Below, piece after piece: positions 10,773-19,659 of a DNA stretch of 64,000 nt (position 1 is its first letter; each line of letters starts with the position of its first letter). The notes beneath the pieces are model-generated. The model was not told the origin of the DNA and did not search any database. It saw nothing but the letters and a program-made list of their open reading frames with translations. A program made the position numbers and the translations under genes. This stretch comes from Melanopsichium pennsylvanicum (taxonomy: Eukaryota > Basidiomycota > Ustilaginomycetes > Ustilaginales): the NCBI GenBank assembly GCA_900208305.1, contig OAPG01000003.1, positions 930,001 through 994,000 of the forward strand, given 5' to 3'.

Positions 10773-13055
10773 TTGACGTGGATGTCGCGCATCCCTCTTC
10801 CCGTACCAAGTCGTCACGAGGACTCCCCTGCTAGCCCACTTCAAACATCCACCAACCTTCCACGATCCACATCCATCTCCAACATGTCCAGCACCTCTTC
10901 CTTCCGCACCGATGCCACCGATACTCGCAAGCGTCAATCCAAACGCGATGAGGCCATTCGAAAAAAAATTGAAGGAGAACTACAGCGCAAGTCCGGCAAA
11001 CCTTCCACCCCCGTCTCTTCCCGCCGTACCAAACGCACCGCTCGCCCCCCCGCTGCCGCTGCAGGTACTGTCTCTGCTCTCCGACCACTTCCGGCGCTGA
11101 CCGTACCTCAGTCCATCAGTGTGGCTGATGCAAGTCAGCTATGTGCAGCCAAGCGTACCGACTGCGTGTTAGTCGTCGACGAAGATGAGCACTTGGCTGG
11201 TATCTTTACCGCCAAAGATTTGGCTTTCCGCGTCGTCTCGGCTGGTCTGGATGCACGAAACACCCCAGTCTCGGCCATCATGACTCGCTCGCCCATGGTC
11301 ACTCGCGACACCACCTCTGCGACCGAGGCCCTCAACACCATGGTCACCCGTGGATTCCGTCACCTTCCCGTCTGCAACGAAGATGGCGACGTCGTCGGTC
11401 TTCTCGACATCGCCAAAGTATTTTATGAAGCCTTGGAGAAGCTCGAACGTGCTCATGGATCTTCACAGAAGCTCTACAACGCTCTCGAAGGTGTTCAGTC
11501 CGAATGGGGCGGTTCCGCCGGTCCCCAGCAAGCCATGTTGCAATACATCGAAGCACTCCGTCAGAAAATGTCCATCCCTGACCTTTCGTCCATCCTCGAC
11601 TCTCGCACACTTCCTTGCTGCGTTGGCGTACGTACCACCGTCCGCGAAGCTGCTCGCTTGATGAAGGAGCACCACACTACCGCCGTCTGCGTCATGGAGT
11701 CCACCGGTTCCGGTCCTGGCACAGGTCAGATTGGCGGAGGAGGTGCCGTCTCTGGAAAGATTGCCGGTATCTTTACTTCCAAAGACGTCGTTCTGCGTGT
11801 CATCGCTGCTGGACTTGATCCCAAGACGTGTTCAGTGGTCCGCGTCATGACCCCTCACCCTGACACTGCTCCCCCGTCGTTGACGATTCAGGAGGCGCTC
11901 AGGAAGATGCACGATGGCCGATATCTCAACCTCCCCGTCGTCGACGTCGATTCGCGCCTGGTCGGTGTGGTAGACGTGCTCAAGCTCACCTATGCAACCT
12001 TGGAACAGATCAACAGCATGAACGACGAACAGGGAGCAGACGGCGGAGCGGCGGGCGGACCCATGTGGAATCGCTTCTGGAACTCTTTCGGCCAATCCAA
12101 CTCGATTGCCGGTGACGACGAGAGTGCCGTATCTGGCAGCATGCGTCACTCGGAAAGCCAATTCGAACCCCCTACACCTTCCAAAGTCGGCGTTGGTATA
12201 GCAGACATCTCGTCCGACCTTCACCCCAACGACTCTGCGAGTGCTGTTGGGCAGCACCAGATGAACGGGGATGATGAGGCAAGTGCCATTGGCCTACCCA
12301 TTTCTGCCGCTGCTGTCGAGGCAGACGATGGAACATACTTGTTCAAGTTTGTGACCCCCTCGAGTCGAACTCACAGATTCCAGGCGAGGTACGATAGCTA
12401 CGAGACCATCCGAGAGATTGTCTGTATCAAGCTAGGCGGTGATCCGTTCTTTGAACCTGCGCCCGCGCCATCTACACCTGCTGTGGAAGATAGCGAAGCT
12501 GAAGTTGCGCCGTCGTCGCAACAGCGACAGCAGCAGAATGGCGAGGTGCCCGATCCCAACGATTTCAATCTGGCGTATACTGATGATGAGGACGATGTGG
12601 TTTTGATCACGGCGGATGGTGATGTTCAAGATGCAGTCAAGGTGGCACGCAAGCAGGGTCGTGATCGTGTGGTTCTGTTGTTGCAAGGTGGGAGGGGTTG
12701 GGAGGATGCAGCTGCTCGCTCGTCTGCTTCTACCGCTGCTGCGAAAGATGCATCCAATGCTGCTGGGTTGGGTTCGAGGAAGCGTCAACAGGCAAAAGAG
12801 GCTGTTGAGACTCAACTGCAGAGTGTAGCTGAAGAGGAAGAGAAGGAAGGTCAGAACGATGATGAACATGATGAAGAGGAGGCACCCAGGAAGAAATCGC
12901 TCAAGAAGACGGGAAAGGGTTCTGGTGCGGATCAAGAGTTGCTGTTCGGTGTGTTGCCGAAAGATTTGGCATTGCCAGCTGCGATTGGATTCTTGGGTAT
13001 TGCTGTGTTGGCAGCGGTAGCTATCACAAAGAGCGGTGGAGGTGGTCAGCGATAA
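10773..13055 (+). CDS. CBS-PB1 domain protein with C-terminal membrane anchor
   Basis: A single-exon gene of up to 760 aa. Two CBS pairs (Bateman modules) lie at about 102-220 (DCVLVVDEDEHLAGIFTAKD, RGFRHLPVCNEDGDVVGLLD) and 270-412 (GKIAGIFTSKDVVLRVIAAG, YLNLPVVDVDSRLVGVVDVL). Such modules usually bind adenine nucleotides. A PB1 domain follows at about 520-635 (TYLFKFVTPSS... ending DRVVLLLQGG); this fold mediates dimerisation through acidic and basic faces. After an acidic and lysine-rich linker there is one hydrophobic segment (about 734-754, AAIGFLGIAVLAAVAIT) close to the C-terminus, as in a tail-anchored protein. The architecture equals the fungal CBS/PB1 family typified by fission yeast Mug70, whose biochemical role is unclear. 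The true start may be the internal Met near codon 38, just before SSTSSFRTD. Confidence 0.85.
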   Translation: MTWMSRIPLPVPSRHEDSPASPLQTSTNLPRSTSISNMSSTSSFRTDATDTRKRQSKRDEAIRKKIEGELQRKSGKPSTPVSSRRTKRTARPPAAAAGTVSALRPLPALTVPQSISVADASQLCAAKRTDCVLVVDEDEHLAGIFTAKDLAFRVVSAGLDARNTPVSAIMTRSPMVTRDTTSATEALNTMVTRGFRHLPVCNEDGDVVGLLDIAKVFYEALEKLERAHGSSQKLYNALEGVQSEWGGSAGPQQAMLQYIEALRQKMSIPDLSSILDSRTLPCCVGVRTTVREAARLMKEHHTTAVCVMESTGSGPGTGQIGGGGAVSGKIAGIFTSKDVVLRVIAAGLDPKTCSVVRVMTPHPDTAPPSLTIQEALRKMHDGRYLNLPVVDVDSRLVGVVDVLKLTYATLEQINSMNDEQGADGGAAGGPMWNRFWNSFGQSNSIAGDDESAVSGSMRHSESQFEPPTPSKVGVGIADISSDLHPNDSASAVGQHQMNGDDEASAIGLPISAAAVEADDGTYLFKFVTPSSRTHRFQARYDSYETIREIVCIKLGGDPFFEPAPAPSTPAVEDSEAEVAPSSQQRQQQNGEVPDPNDFNLAYTDDEDDVVLITADGDVQDAVKVARKQGRDRVVLLLQGGRGWEDAAARSSASTAAAKDASNAAGLGSRKRQQAKEAVETQLQSVAEEEEKEGQNDDEHDEEEAPRKKSLKKTGKGSGADQELLFGVLPKDLALPAAIGFLGIAVLAAVAITKSGGGGQR

Positions 13056-13670
13056 GGAAATCCTGTCTTTTGATTCTCTACTTTTTCGATCAGAGAGGAA
13101 AGAGGGAGACCTTTGATTTGCAGAAAACATGCTCAAATTGTGATGGCACTAGGTTTTCATATCGTCATGTCAATGATTTAAGAATTATCTTTCTGATGGT
13201 TTTTCGTTGTTCCAAAAAGTGAAAATGAATGACTTTTTTGGGTTCCAGCTGCAGTGAGGATGTAATCAAATGTAACTGACTGAGTGCAATTGCCGGCCAC
13301 TTTCCGATTGACGTGCGCTTAGATCGCCGTGAAATTGGCCGGCTTCACAGTCATATTTCGGTTTTGCGAAGGATAGATGGAGACGTGACAAGAATCTCAC
13401 TCATCATAGTTCGTCATCTTGACTACGCTTCAGCCATGCGAGCTAGTGTGGTCTCACGGCATCTTACAGTTTTGAGGCTTGTCACGAGGTACAAGTATGT
13501 TGCTGACTGTGTCGTACGCCAAGCAGAGCACGGCTGCATCGAAGTACGACCTTCTTCTCGCGTCTTCTAATGTGAGGATTGGATCTAGTCATCAGATGCG
13601 GAGACGTATACGTTACATTCTTAGACTCATACTATCATATTGATATTCTCACATCGATCAAAGCAGCACG
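13056..13670. other. Intergenic, 615 bp
   Basis: This is the 3' flank of the CBS-PB1 gene followed by the promoter of the OBAP-like gene. No gene, repeat or clear regulatory element was recognised. Confidence 0.5.
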
Positions 13671-14507
13671 ATGGTCAACAGATTTGCTCCGGTCGACAAG
13701 ATCCACCAAGCGCTGCACGCCTATCACGTCGTGGCCGATGAACGAGGCGAGATTGTGCCCTCAGTCCACTACTGCTCCTGCAACGCAGCCAGCGATCACT
13801 TCCAATGTCTCATCTACGAATCTGACCAAGCGGATGCAAAGCTTATCGGTGTTGAATACATGATATCGGAGGAGAAATTCCTGCAACTGCCACAAGAGGA
13901 GAAAAAGTACTGGCATTCGCACGTTTACGAAGTCATGAGCGGTTCGTTGGTCTTAATTGGCATTCGAGTCGGAGCTGTGGCCGACGCTACAGCAATTGCA
14001 CTCAAGAGCGCCGAGAACGCTGTGCAATCAGTCGTCGGATCGGGTGCGACCGGCGGATCTGTTCCTGATGCTGCCGAGCTCGCAGCGCTGGCCAGGGTTC
14101 GCAAGCTCTACGGAAAGGCAATGTGAGTTATCTTACAATCACAATACAATGAGTTCAAGACTGTCCAGACGAGGAAGAAAGTTGGCGGATCCAGCTGATA
14201 CAAAGCTGCTTCTTTCACCCTTCTGCATTTCGAACGCGGTAGCCACCTATGGCATCCTCCCTCATCGGATGTGCCGATGGGCCCACCTAAACTCATGATG
14301 CCCATCGATCCCAAATACGACGGCGTTCCCGACACAATGATTCAAGCCAGAGATGAACGGTACGGCATCAATACAGAACGCAAGAAACAGCAGAGGCAGC
14401 TAAACCTCTCCGAGACGTATGTGCCTATCAATGCCGCAGACCAATACCTGCAGTCGGGAAAGACACTGCAGTTTACAGCGGAGGAGCGAGGTATTCGACC
14501 TGCTTAG
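13671..14507 (+). CDS. Oil-body-associated protein-like (DUF1264 family)
   Basis: Two exons, 13671-14122 and 14243-14507, with a GTGAGT donor and a GTAG acceptor. The junction completes an Ile codon, so YGKA runs into HLWHPPSSD. This gives 238 aa, the usual length of the family. Diagnostic stretches are IHQALHAYHVVADE, HYCSCNAASDHFQCLIYES, LIGVEYMISEEKF and EEKKYWHSHVYEVMSG near the N-terminus, and PMGPPKLMMPIDPKYDGVPD in exon 2. Plant members (OBAP1/2) locate to seed oil bodies; fungal and bacterial members are uncharacterised. In a smut a lipid-droplet role would be an inference. The neighbours do not suggest a pathway. Confidence 0.82.
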
Positions 14508-14640
14508 TCGGTTGCCAAGTATTGTACACCGTCAATTCATTCTTGTCGAAGCATCAGAAAGGAATCGCACCAGTCTCAGATAGGACATTAGTTGTGTATC
14601 TTTGATATTGTGTCAGCAGAAGGATACTTTAAGGACAGTG

Positions 14641-16518
14641 CTACGTGTGGCTGGCAACACCGCCAATCTCTTTGTGCACTAACCTTTCTTGCAAATCTCT
14701 GATCCCACCTGTGCTTGCTCCTGCTAACAACCCAAGCTGGAATACTCTCACCGCAGATGGCTTTGGCAACCTGTACAGCGCTGTCGCAGCTGCAGCCGTT
14801 CCAACTCCTGCCAGAGCACCATCAGTCCAGTGTCCCAGCAGCCTTAACCCGTACTTTTCGTCCGGCTTGAATTGCCTGAGGATGCTGCTTCTTGTCAGCT
14901 CGGCAAAACGTTCGACTAAACAGAACCCGGTAGTCCAGATCCCGAGCCTTACACCCTGCCTCAGGCCACCCTTGGCCGCACCCAGCAACACCTTGTAATT
15001 CTTGGTCTTCGAATAAAAGTACCATCCCTGAACCGTATCTGGTAGCCTATGCGCATTCTCTGCCATGAAAACCAGCCCCGCCCTCTTACCCGATGTCATC
15101 ATCCCCGAAACGAGACCCAGACCGAACGCTGTAGATGGCAAGACGGGTGAGATGGCAAGTAACGAGCGGGACAACGAAGCCGACTCAAGCGTGTTTCTTT
15201 CCAAATCCTCCAACTCAAGCGGCGAATGAACGCCATATGAGCGCGAAGGAGCAGCAATCGCATCATTAGAAGCATCGATGCCGGCAAACCTCCGTTGAAC
15301 CTCGTAATCTCGTTCGGTATCGAGTTGAAATTTGAGCGTGGTAACCCACTCTTCGAAACTCGATGCGTTGCTGAGATCGGTCAAGGCCTCGTCCACCGAT
15401 TTTGGCGCCGATGCATTCAATGTTGTGCCCGAACTTCGTTGCAAATTCTCTGCATCGCGAGACACGCGCAAGTGAGGCGCAGCACCTTGCAAACTCGCCT
15501 GGCCCTTCTGTCTGCTGGGAATGATCTTTGTCATGGCTACCACAAATTCGTCCATTGTCTCGACGCCCAGAAGTCGCTTGGTCACCTCCATGGCAGTGAG
15601 TGTAGTGAACGTGACGATGGATGTGGCGATGAAGAACGCTTTCAGTGACAGCCCCACTGGAGATTGAAAGAATCCTCGAGGTACCTCTTGGCGCGCTGCT
15701 TGTTCGTCAAGGGCCTTCATCCGTTCCTGCTCTTCATGCGGAATGGGCGAAGACAAGCCCAAAAAGTCGAGGGTCGAGTCCATCTCCGAGTAGTCGATCT
15801 TTGTATCGCTGGAATTCGGAAACGTTGCTGTTGCAGACGAGCTGGTGCTGGTGTTGGACGGGTTGAATGTCAAATTACTTGCCGCCAGGATCGGCGCGGA
15901 GTCCGCAGTGAAGCTTGACTTCGAGCTTGGGCTTGTGGATGATGCAGTACCAGACCGACGTCTACGAAGCACACTCGGCAGATCTCCAGTCGCATCGTCG
16001 AACACTGAAATTGGCGCCTTGCTGGTAGGACTCTCCGGGTTTAATTTCGAGCGTTTCGAAGGATTGAGATTGGCTGCATTCATCTGGCGGAACAAAGCGT
16101 AAGCATTCGTAGATTCACTTGTGTCGCTCTCCTGATCTTCCTTTCTGACCATCCGGTCGATACGCTGCACTTTGGCTGCCGGATGAGCTATCAAAAGTGA
16201 GCCGGGTACGGAGGCACGAGCTTGCAATGTGATTGTAGCCCCGCTCGCCGAACTCAAACCGGATTGTACATGGCTTGCAGATGCCTCTGCAAGTTCCTGA
16301 GCCTCCTTGAGAGCCTGCAACTTGGCTTTGCGCAATCCGTAAATGGTGGCACTGGTGAGACCGACAACGAAAGCGGTTCCTGAGAGCGTTGCGATAAAGG
16401 TTTTCTTGTCGGGAAGCTGCGTCTTGTAACTTGTGGACGCCTCCAAGGAGCCTTTCGAGTCGCGAGGGGATGCAGCCTGAGTGTCGTCGATCTGTAGCGA
16501 GGACATGATACCGTTCAC
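14641..16518 (-). CDS. Predicted multi-pass membrane protein, possibly mitochondrial, with Tim17-like C-terminus
   Basis: Not firmly recognised. The 625-aa frame starts MNGIMSSLQIDD; the Met at codon 5 is an equally likely start. Hydrophobic segments lie near residues 40-62 (FIATLSGTAFVVGLTSATIY), in the middle (SLKAFFIATSIVTFTTLTAM), and in a C-terminal block of about 180 residues. That block contains LPSTAFGLGLVSGMMTSGKR, GGLRQGVRLGIWTTGF, DGALAGVGTAAAATALYRLP and LGLLAGASTGGIRDLQ. The Gly-rich, evenly spaced helices recall the Tim17/Tim22/Tim23/PMP24 superfamily. The first segment plus the following charged helix recalls small TMEM242-like mitochondrial proteins. The middle is Ser-rich and probably disordered. 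A role in the mitochondrial inner membrane is an inference. It converges with the OBAP-like gene (133 bp apart). Confidence 0.6.
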   Translation of the reverse strand: MNGIMSSLQIDDTQAASPRDSKGSLEASTSYKTQLPDKKTFIATLSGTAFVVGLTSATIYGLRKAKLQALKEAQELAEASASHVQSGLSSASGATITLQARASVPGSLLIAHPAAKVQRIDRMVRKEDQESDTSESTNAYALFRQMNAANLNPSKRSKLNPESPTSKAPISVFDDATGDLPSVLRRRRSGTASSTSPSSKSSFTADSAPILAASNLTFNPSNTSTSSSATATFPNSSDTKIDYSEMDSTLDFLGLSSPIPHEEQERMKALDEQAARQEVPRGFFQSPVGLSLKAFFIATSIVTFTTLTAMEVTKRLLGVETMDEFVVAMTKIIPSRQKGQASLQGAAPHLRVSRDAENLQRSSGTTLNASAPKSVDEALTDLSNASSFEEWVTTLKFQLDTERDYEVQRRFAGIDASNDAIAAPSRSYGVHSPLELEDLERNTLESASLSRSLLAISPVLPSTAFGLGLVSGMMTSGKRAGLVFMAENAHRLPDTVQGWYFYSKTKNYKVLLGAAKGGLRQGVRLGIWTTGFCLVERFAELTRSSILRQFKPDEKYGLRLLGHWTDGALAGVGTAAAATALYRLPKPSAVRVFQLGLLAGASTGGIRDLQERLVHKEIGGVASHT

Positions 16519-17075
16519 CTCCTGAAATGGTCAGAGGATGAACAAGAAAGTTTTGAAATGAGAAAATGCAAGCTAAAAGCCACACAAGGTGCGAACGCTA
16601 CTGTGGCCTTTTCCCTTTTTTGTGGCGGTATTCGGAACGCGGGCTGCTCTTCATTCGTGATTGGACTTGTTCAGTTCATTAATCAAAGATGCTCAACGTC
16701 TGCTATAAGCATTCGACACGTAACTCAGAGAGCGGTTCGCTCAGGTTCGGATCTTCACGCTTTGGCATGTTTAGTGTGACGCACCGTACAGCTCAACGAT
16801 ACACGACATGCAGTGACAGATAAAAATGTCCACCAGCACTGTTGAATCTCTAGTCAGGCTTGAAAGACGGTTGGACTAGAAGTGCAAACTTTGGTCTTGT
16901 GTAGGTTCTGCAACATGCTCCGCGCCCATTGAGCCAGATCGAACTTTCACAGCTGGCAGCAAGATACGGTTCTAGGAGACCAGGTTTGTTTCTCGAAAGA
17001 GGGACTATACAACCAAAGTTGAAATACGAATTTAAGCTTCTACTGGTGGGCCTTTCCATTTCGCAGCAGACAACC
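16519..17075. other. Intergenic, 557 bp
   Basis: Promoter side of the membrane-protein gene and 3' flank of NDUFS3. Nothing further was recognised. Confidence 0.5.
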
Positions 17076-18144
17076 TTACTTCTTGTCTTTGCCCTCCTCC
17101 TTTGGCTTGGGTGGAGTGAGCTTGAATGCGTTGGGTTTGTAACTCTCACCTTCGCCCACTTGCTCCCAAGGGCTGTTAGCTTCAAAGTTTCTGAAGGCCT
17201 GCGTCAACTGTAGAGGCTCGCTGACAACACGCTTCTTCTCCTCGTCGTACCTCACCTCAGTGTAACCTGTCAATGGGAAGTCCTTCCTGAGCGGGTGACC
17301 CTCGAATCCGTAATCCGTTAAGATCCTCCTCAAATCAGGGTGACCGATGAAAAACACTCCGTACATGTCCCAGATTTCTCTCTCATACCAATCAGCACTG
17401 CGGAACACAGCAGTGGCACTGGGCACGGGGTGAACTTCGTCTGCGTAGGTCTTGACACGGATACGCGCGTTGTATTGGACCGAAAGAAGGTGGTATACAA
17501 CCTCGAAGCGCTGAGAACGGGTGGGGTAATCGGCTCCAGAGATGTCCATGCATGCGCGGAACTGCGTCTGGGTGTGGTCGCGGAGGAAAGTGAGGGTGGG
17601 GATGATGGCATTAGGTGCAACGTAAAGCGTTAGTTCGTCTTTGACTACCGAGAACTGTTGAACGAACTTTGGCAAGCCTGCAAAGTTCGGAATTGCGTGT
17701 AGCAATATCAGTGGTGTTGATTTAATGCAAGCCGGTCATACCAATGCAATCGGCAGTACGTGTCATAAGGTGCGGGTATGGACGATCAACAAGGTGAAAA
17801 TATGGTCAGTATTACAGCAAAAACATAAGTAACGTTCGGTTTGGTGGTGTATTGCCGTCCAGAGGAAACCTACAGCTTGTGATGTAAGATCCAAAATCAT
17901 GCAAAGGTCCAGCAACATCCTTGTACTTCTCAACAGGGTTCATTCCTGCGGGCTCCACGAACGGACTGACTGGGTTGACCCTGTCGCCCTTCCCATCTCC
18001 TTGAATGGTGGGCCGAGCGGAGGACCTGGCGAAGGTAGATGAGAAGGAGCGAGCTGCTGAGACCTTGAGAGTGGAAGTGGTGGCGTTGCGAGCAGAAGTT
18101 ACGCTGCGGAGAAAAGAGTTAGTTGCGAGGCTGCGGGCGGCCAT
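17076..18144 (-). CDS. NDUFS3: NADH:ubiquinone oxidoreductase 30 kDa subunit (NDUFS3)
   Basis: This is a core subunit of the complex I peripheral arm in the mitochondrial matrix (NuoC family). Two exons, 18144-17874 and 17677-17076, with a GTAGGT donor and TTTGCAG acceptor. The junction restores the Cys codon of the conserved stretch [12 protein letters not shown], giving 290 aa. The start at 18144 opens a mitochondrial presequence rich in Arg, Ser and Ala ([14 protein letters not shown], ending [12 protein letters not shown]). The family signature is intact: [40 protein letters not shown] and [18 protein letters not shown]. The C-terminus ends in a Lys/Pro-rich tail. The gene is divergent from SPF27 with a 572-bp shared upstream region. 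Confidence 0.95.
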
Positions 18145-18716
18145 GATGGAGCGTTCACCGAAGGTTTCGGGGGGTCGAATGAAAGGTGAAGGGATGATGG
18201 CGGAGCGGTGATGAAGATGCGAGATAGTGACGAGGTGGACAGGGTCAGCAGCCTCGTTGTTACTGTATTGAGGAATTGGATGACAAATTGGCAAAGGCTG
18301 CAGAGGGGAGAAGTGCCCTTTGGGGGGCGATCGCAGGTGCAGCCTTCGCGCTGCAAATCGGTTCCGAGCGCTTCAGCCCATAGAAAGGCTCTGCTACGGC
18401 CGAAAATTGCACACTCTAACATCTCAACAAATTCAAACCTCGGAACACGGATACGGGACTGACTTCGTACCGTGACACCTACTCTCGATGAACTTCAGTA
18501 CATTTCTGTGTTCTAGTGCACAGTGTACTGCACATTACATGCTTCCTCCTGGTCACGGATCTTACAACCTCCTCGAATCTCTTTTTCTCTCACAGAGCAC
18601 ACCGAGACAAGTGCGCTAATACGTAGCGGCGAAAACTGCCACAGTCGCCGAATTTTTGACTACGCATCGCGCTCCTCCCTGCTTAGATACCTTCACGGAG
18701 GTTGCGTCAAAATATC
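18145..18716. promoter_or_regulatory. Shared upstream region of NDUFS3 and SPF27
   Basis: This is a 572-bp head-to-head interval. Frames across it are only continuations of the neighbouring exons beyond the chosen starts. No specific factor site could be assigned. Confidence 0.4.
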
Positions 18717-19520
18717 ATGGCAAGAGCTCGAGGACGATCAAACGGCTCAACCGCATCCGTCAATGATGCAGTACCATCAATATCCACCATTCAGCCATCT
18801 GCAAATGGAAATCACGAAGCTTCCCCCGATGCAGGATCCTCTCGCGACACATTCAATTATCGTTCAGTAACACTAGCCGCTACCGATGCACTACCCTACT
18901 ACGACAGAGAGCTAGAGTTACAACCAGGCCTACGTTCCCGTGTCGATGCCTTGATAGCTTCCGAACAGGCTACCCTTCCACTGCTAGATGAATCACGCTT
19001 ACCACCAGCATATAAACCGTTCAGCAATCGCCCTGATTTAGCTGCTGAACTCGAGCGCGTAGCCTCTGGTGCTCCACCGTCCCCTGCCCTTGATACTAGC
19101 CGGTATACCCTGCCCTCACCTCCCGAAGGAGAATCTGCCTCGCTAGAACTTTGGCAAGCAGCGGTTGACTCAGCCCATGCCCAACTAGGTCACATGGACG
19201 TTCGACTCAAGAACATCGAACTTCTCAAAAAGTACGGCTCCAACCACTGGCGTCTATCAAACTTTCAACAAGAGCAAGATATCCGTCTGCTTTCCGAACA
19301 AGTCGAAGCTGTCAAGAGCGAGACGAACGAGATCAACAGATTGAGGCAAAAAGATCAAACCGCAGCCGGGACCAAGTTGGGCATCTTGGAGAAGCGATGG
19401 ACCGATTTGATATCAAGAGGCCTTCAGTTGGAGGTTGCGAGGATTACCACCGAAAGCGAGATCGAAGGGTTACGGACAAAGAAGAGGAAGCTGGAGGGGC
19501 AGCTTGCTCAGATGCAGTAG
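18717..19520 (+). CDS. SPF27: Pre-mRNA-splicing factor SPF27 (BCAS2/Cwf7)
   Basis: A component of the Prp19/NineTeen complex of the spliceosome. The frame is open from 18702, but the Met at 18717 (MARARGRS) is the likely start, giving 267 aa. The BCAS2 domain begins at DALPYYDREL, the family hallmark. It continues through a helical C-terminal half (HMDVRLKNIELLKKYGSNHW, then a coiled coil with ILEKRWTDLISRGLQLE and IEGLRTKKRKLEGQLAQMQ). The length and architecture match BCAS2 (about 225 aa) with an extended disordered N-terminus. It converges with GID5, with 139 bp between stop codons. Confidence 0.92.
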   Translation: MARARGRSNGSTASVNDAVPSISTIQPSANGNHEASPDAGSSRDTFNYRSVTLAATDALPYYDRELELQPGLRSRVDALIASEQATLPLLDESRLPPAYKPFSNRPDLAAELERVASGAPPSPALDTSRYTLPSPPEGESASLELWQAAVDSAHAQLGHMDVRLKNIELLKKYGSNHWRLSNFQQEQDIRLLSEQVEAVKSETNEINRLRQKDQTAAGTKLGILEKRWTDLISRGLQLEVARITTESEIEGLRTKKRKLEGQLAQMQ

Positions 19521-19659
19521 TTGAGCCATAAACCAAACCCTTCGCACAGTCGCAATATCGTCATGTTCAACAATGTTTTGTATTTCAATGTTACCCCACA
19601 CTGCCACTTCTTACCATATTACAATCATCGTAAAAAGCCGTCCATACACGACACTGACT

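Noticed and set aside
12432..13136. Minus-strand 234-codon frame under the CBS-PB1 gene
   Set aside because: Antisense to the PB1 and tail coding part, Leu/Arg/Ser-rich without a domain.
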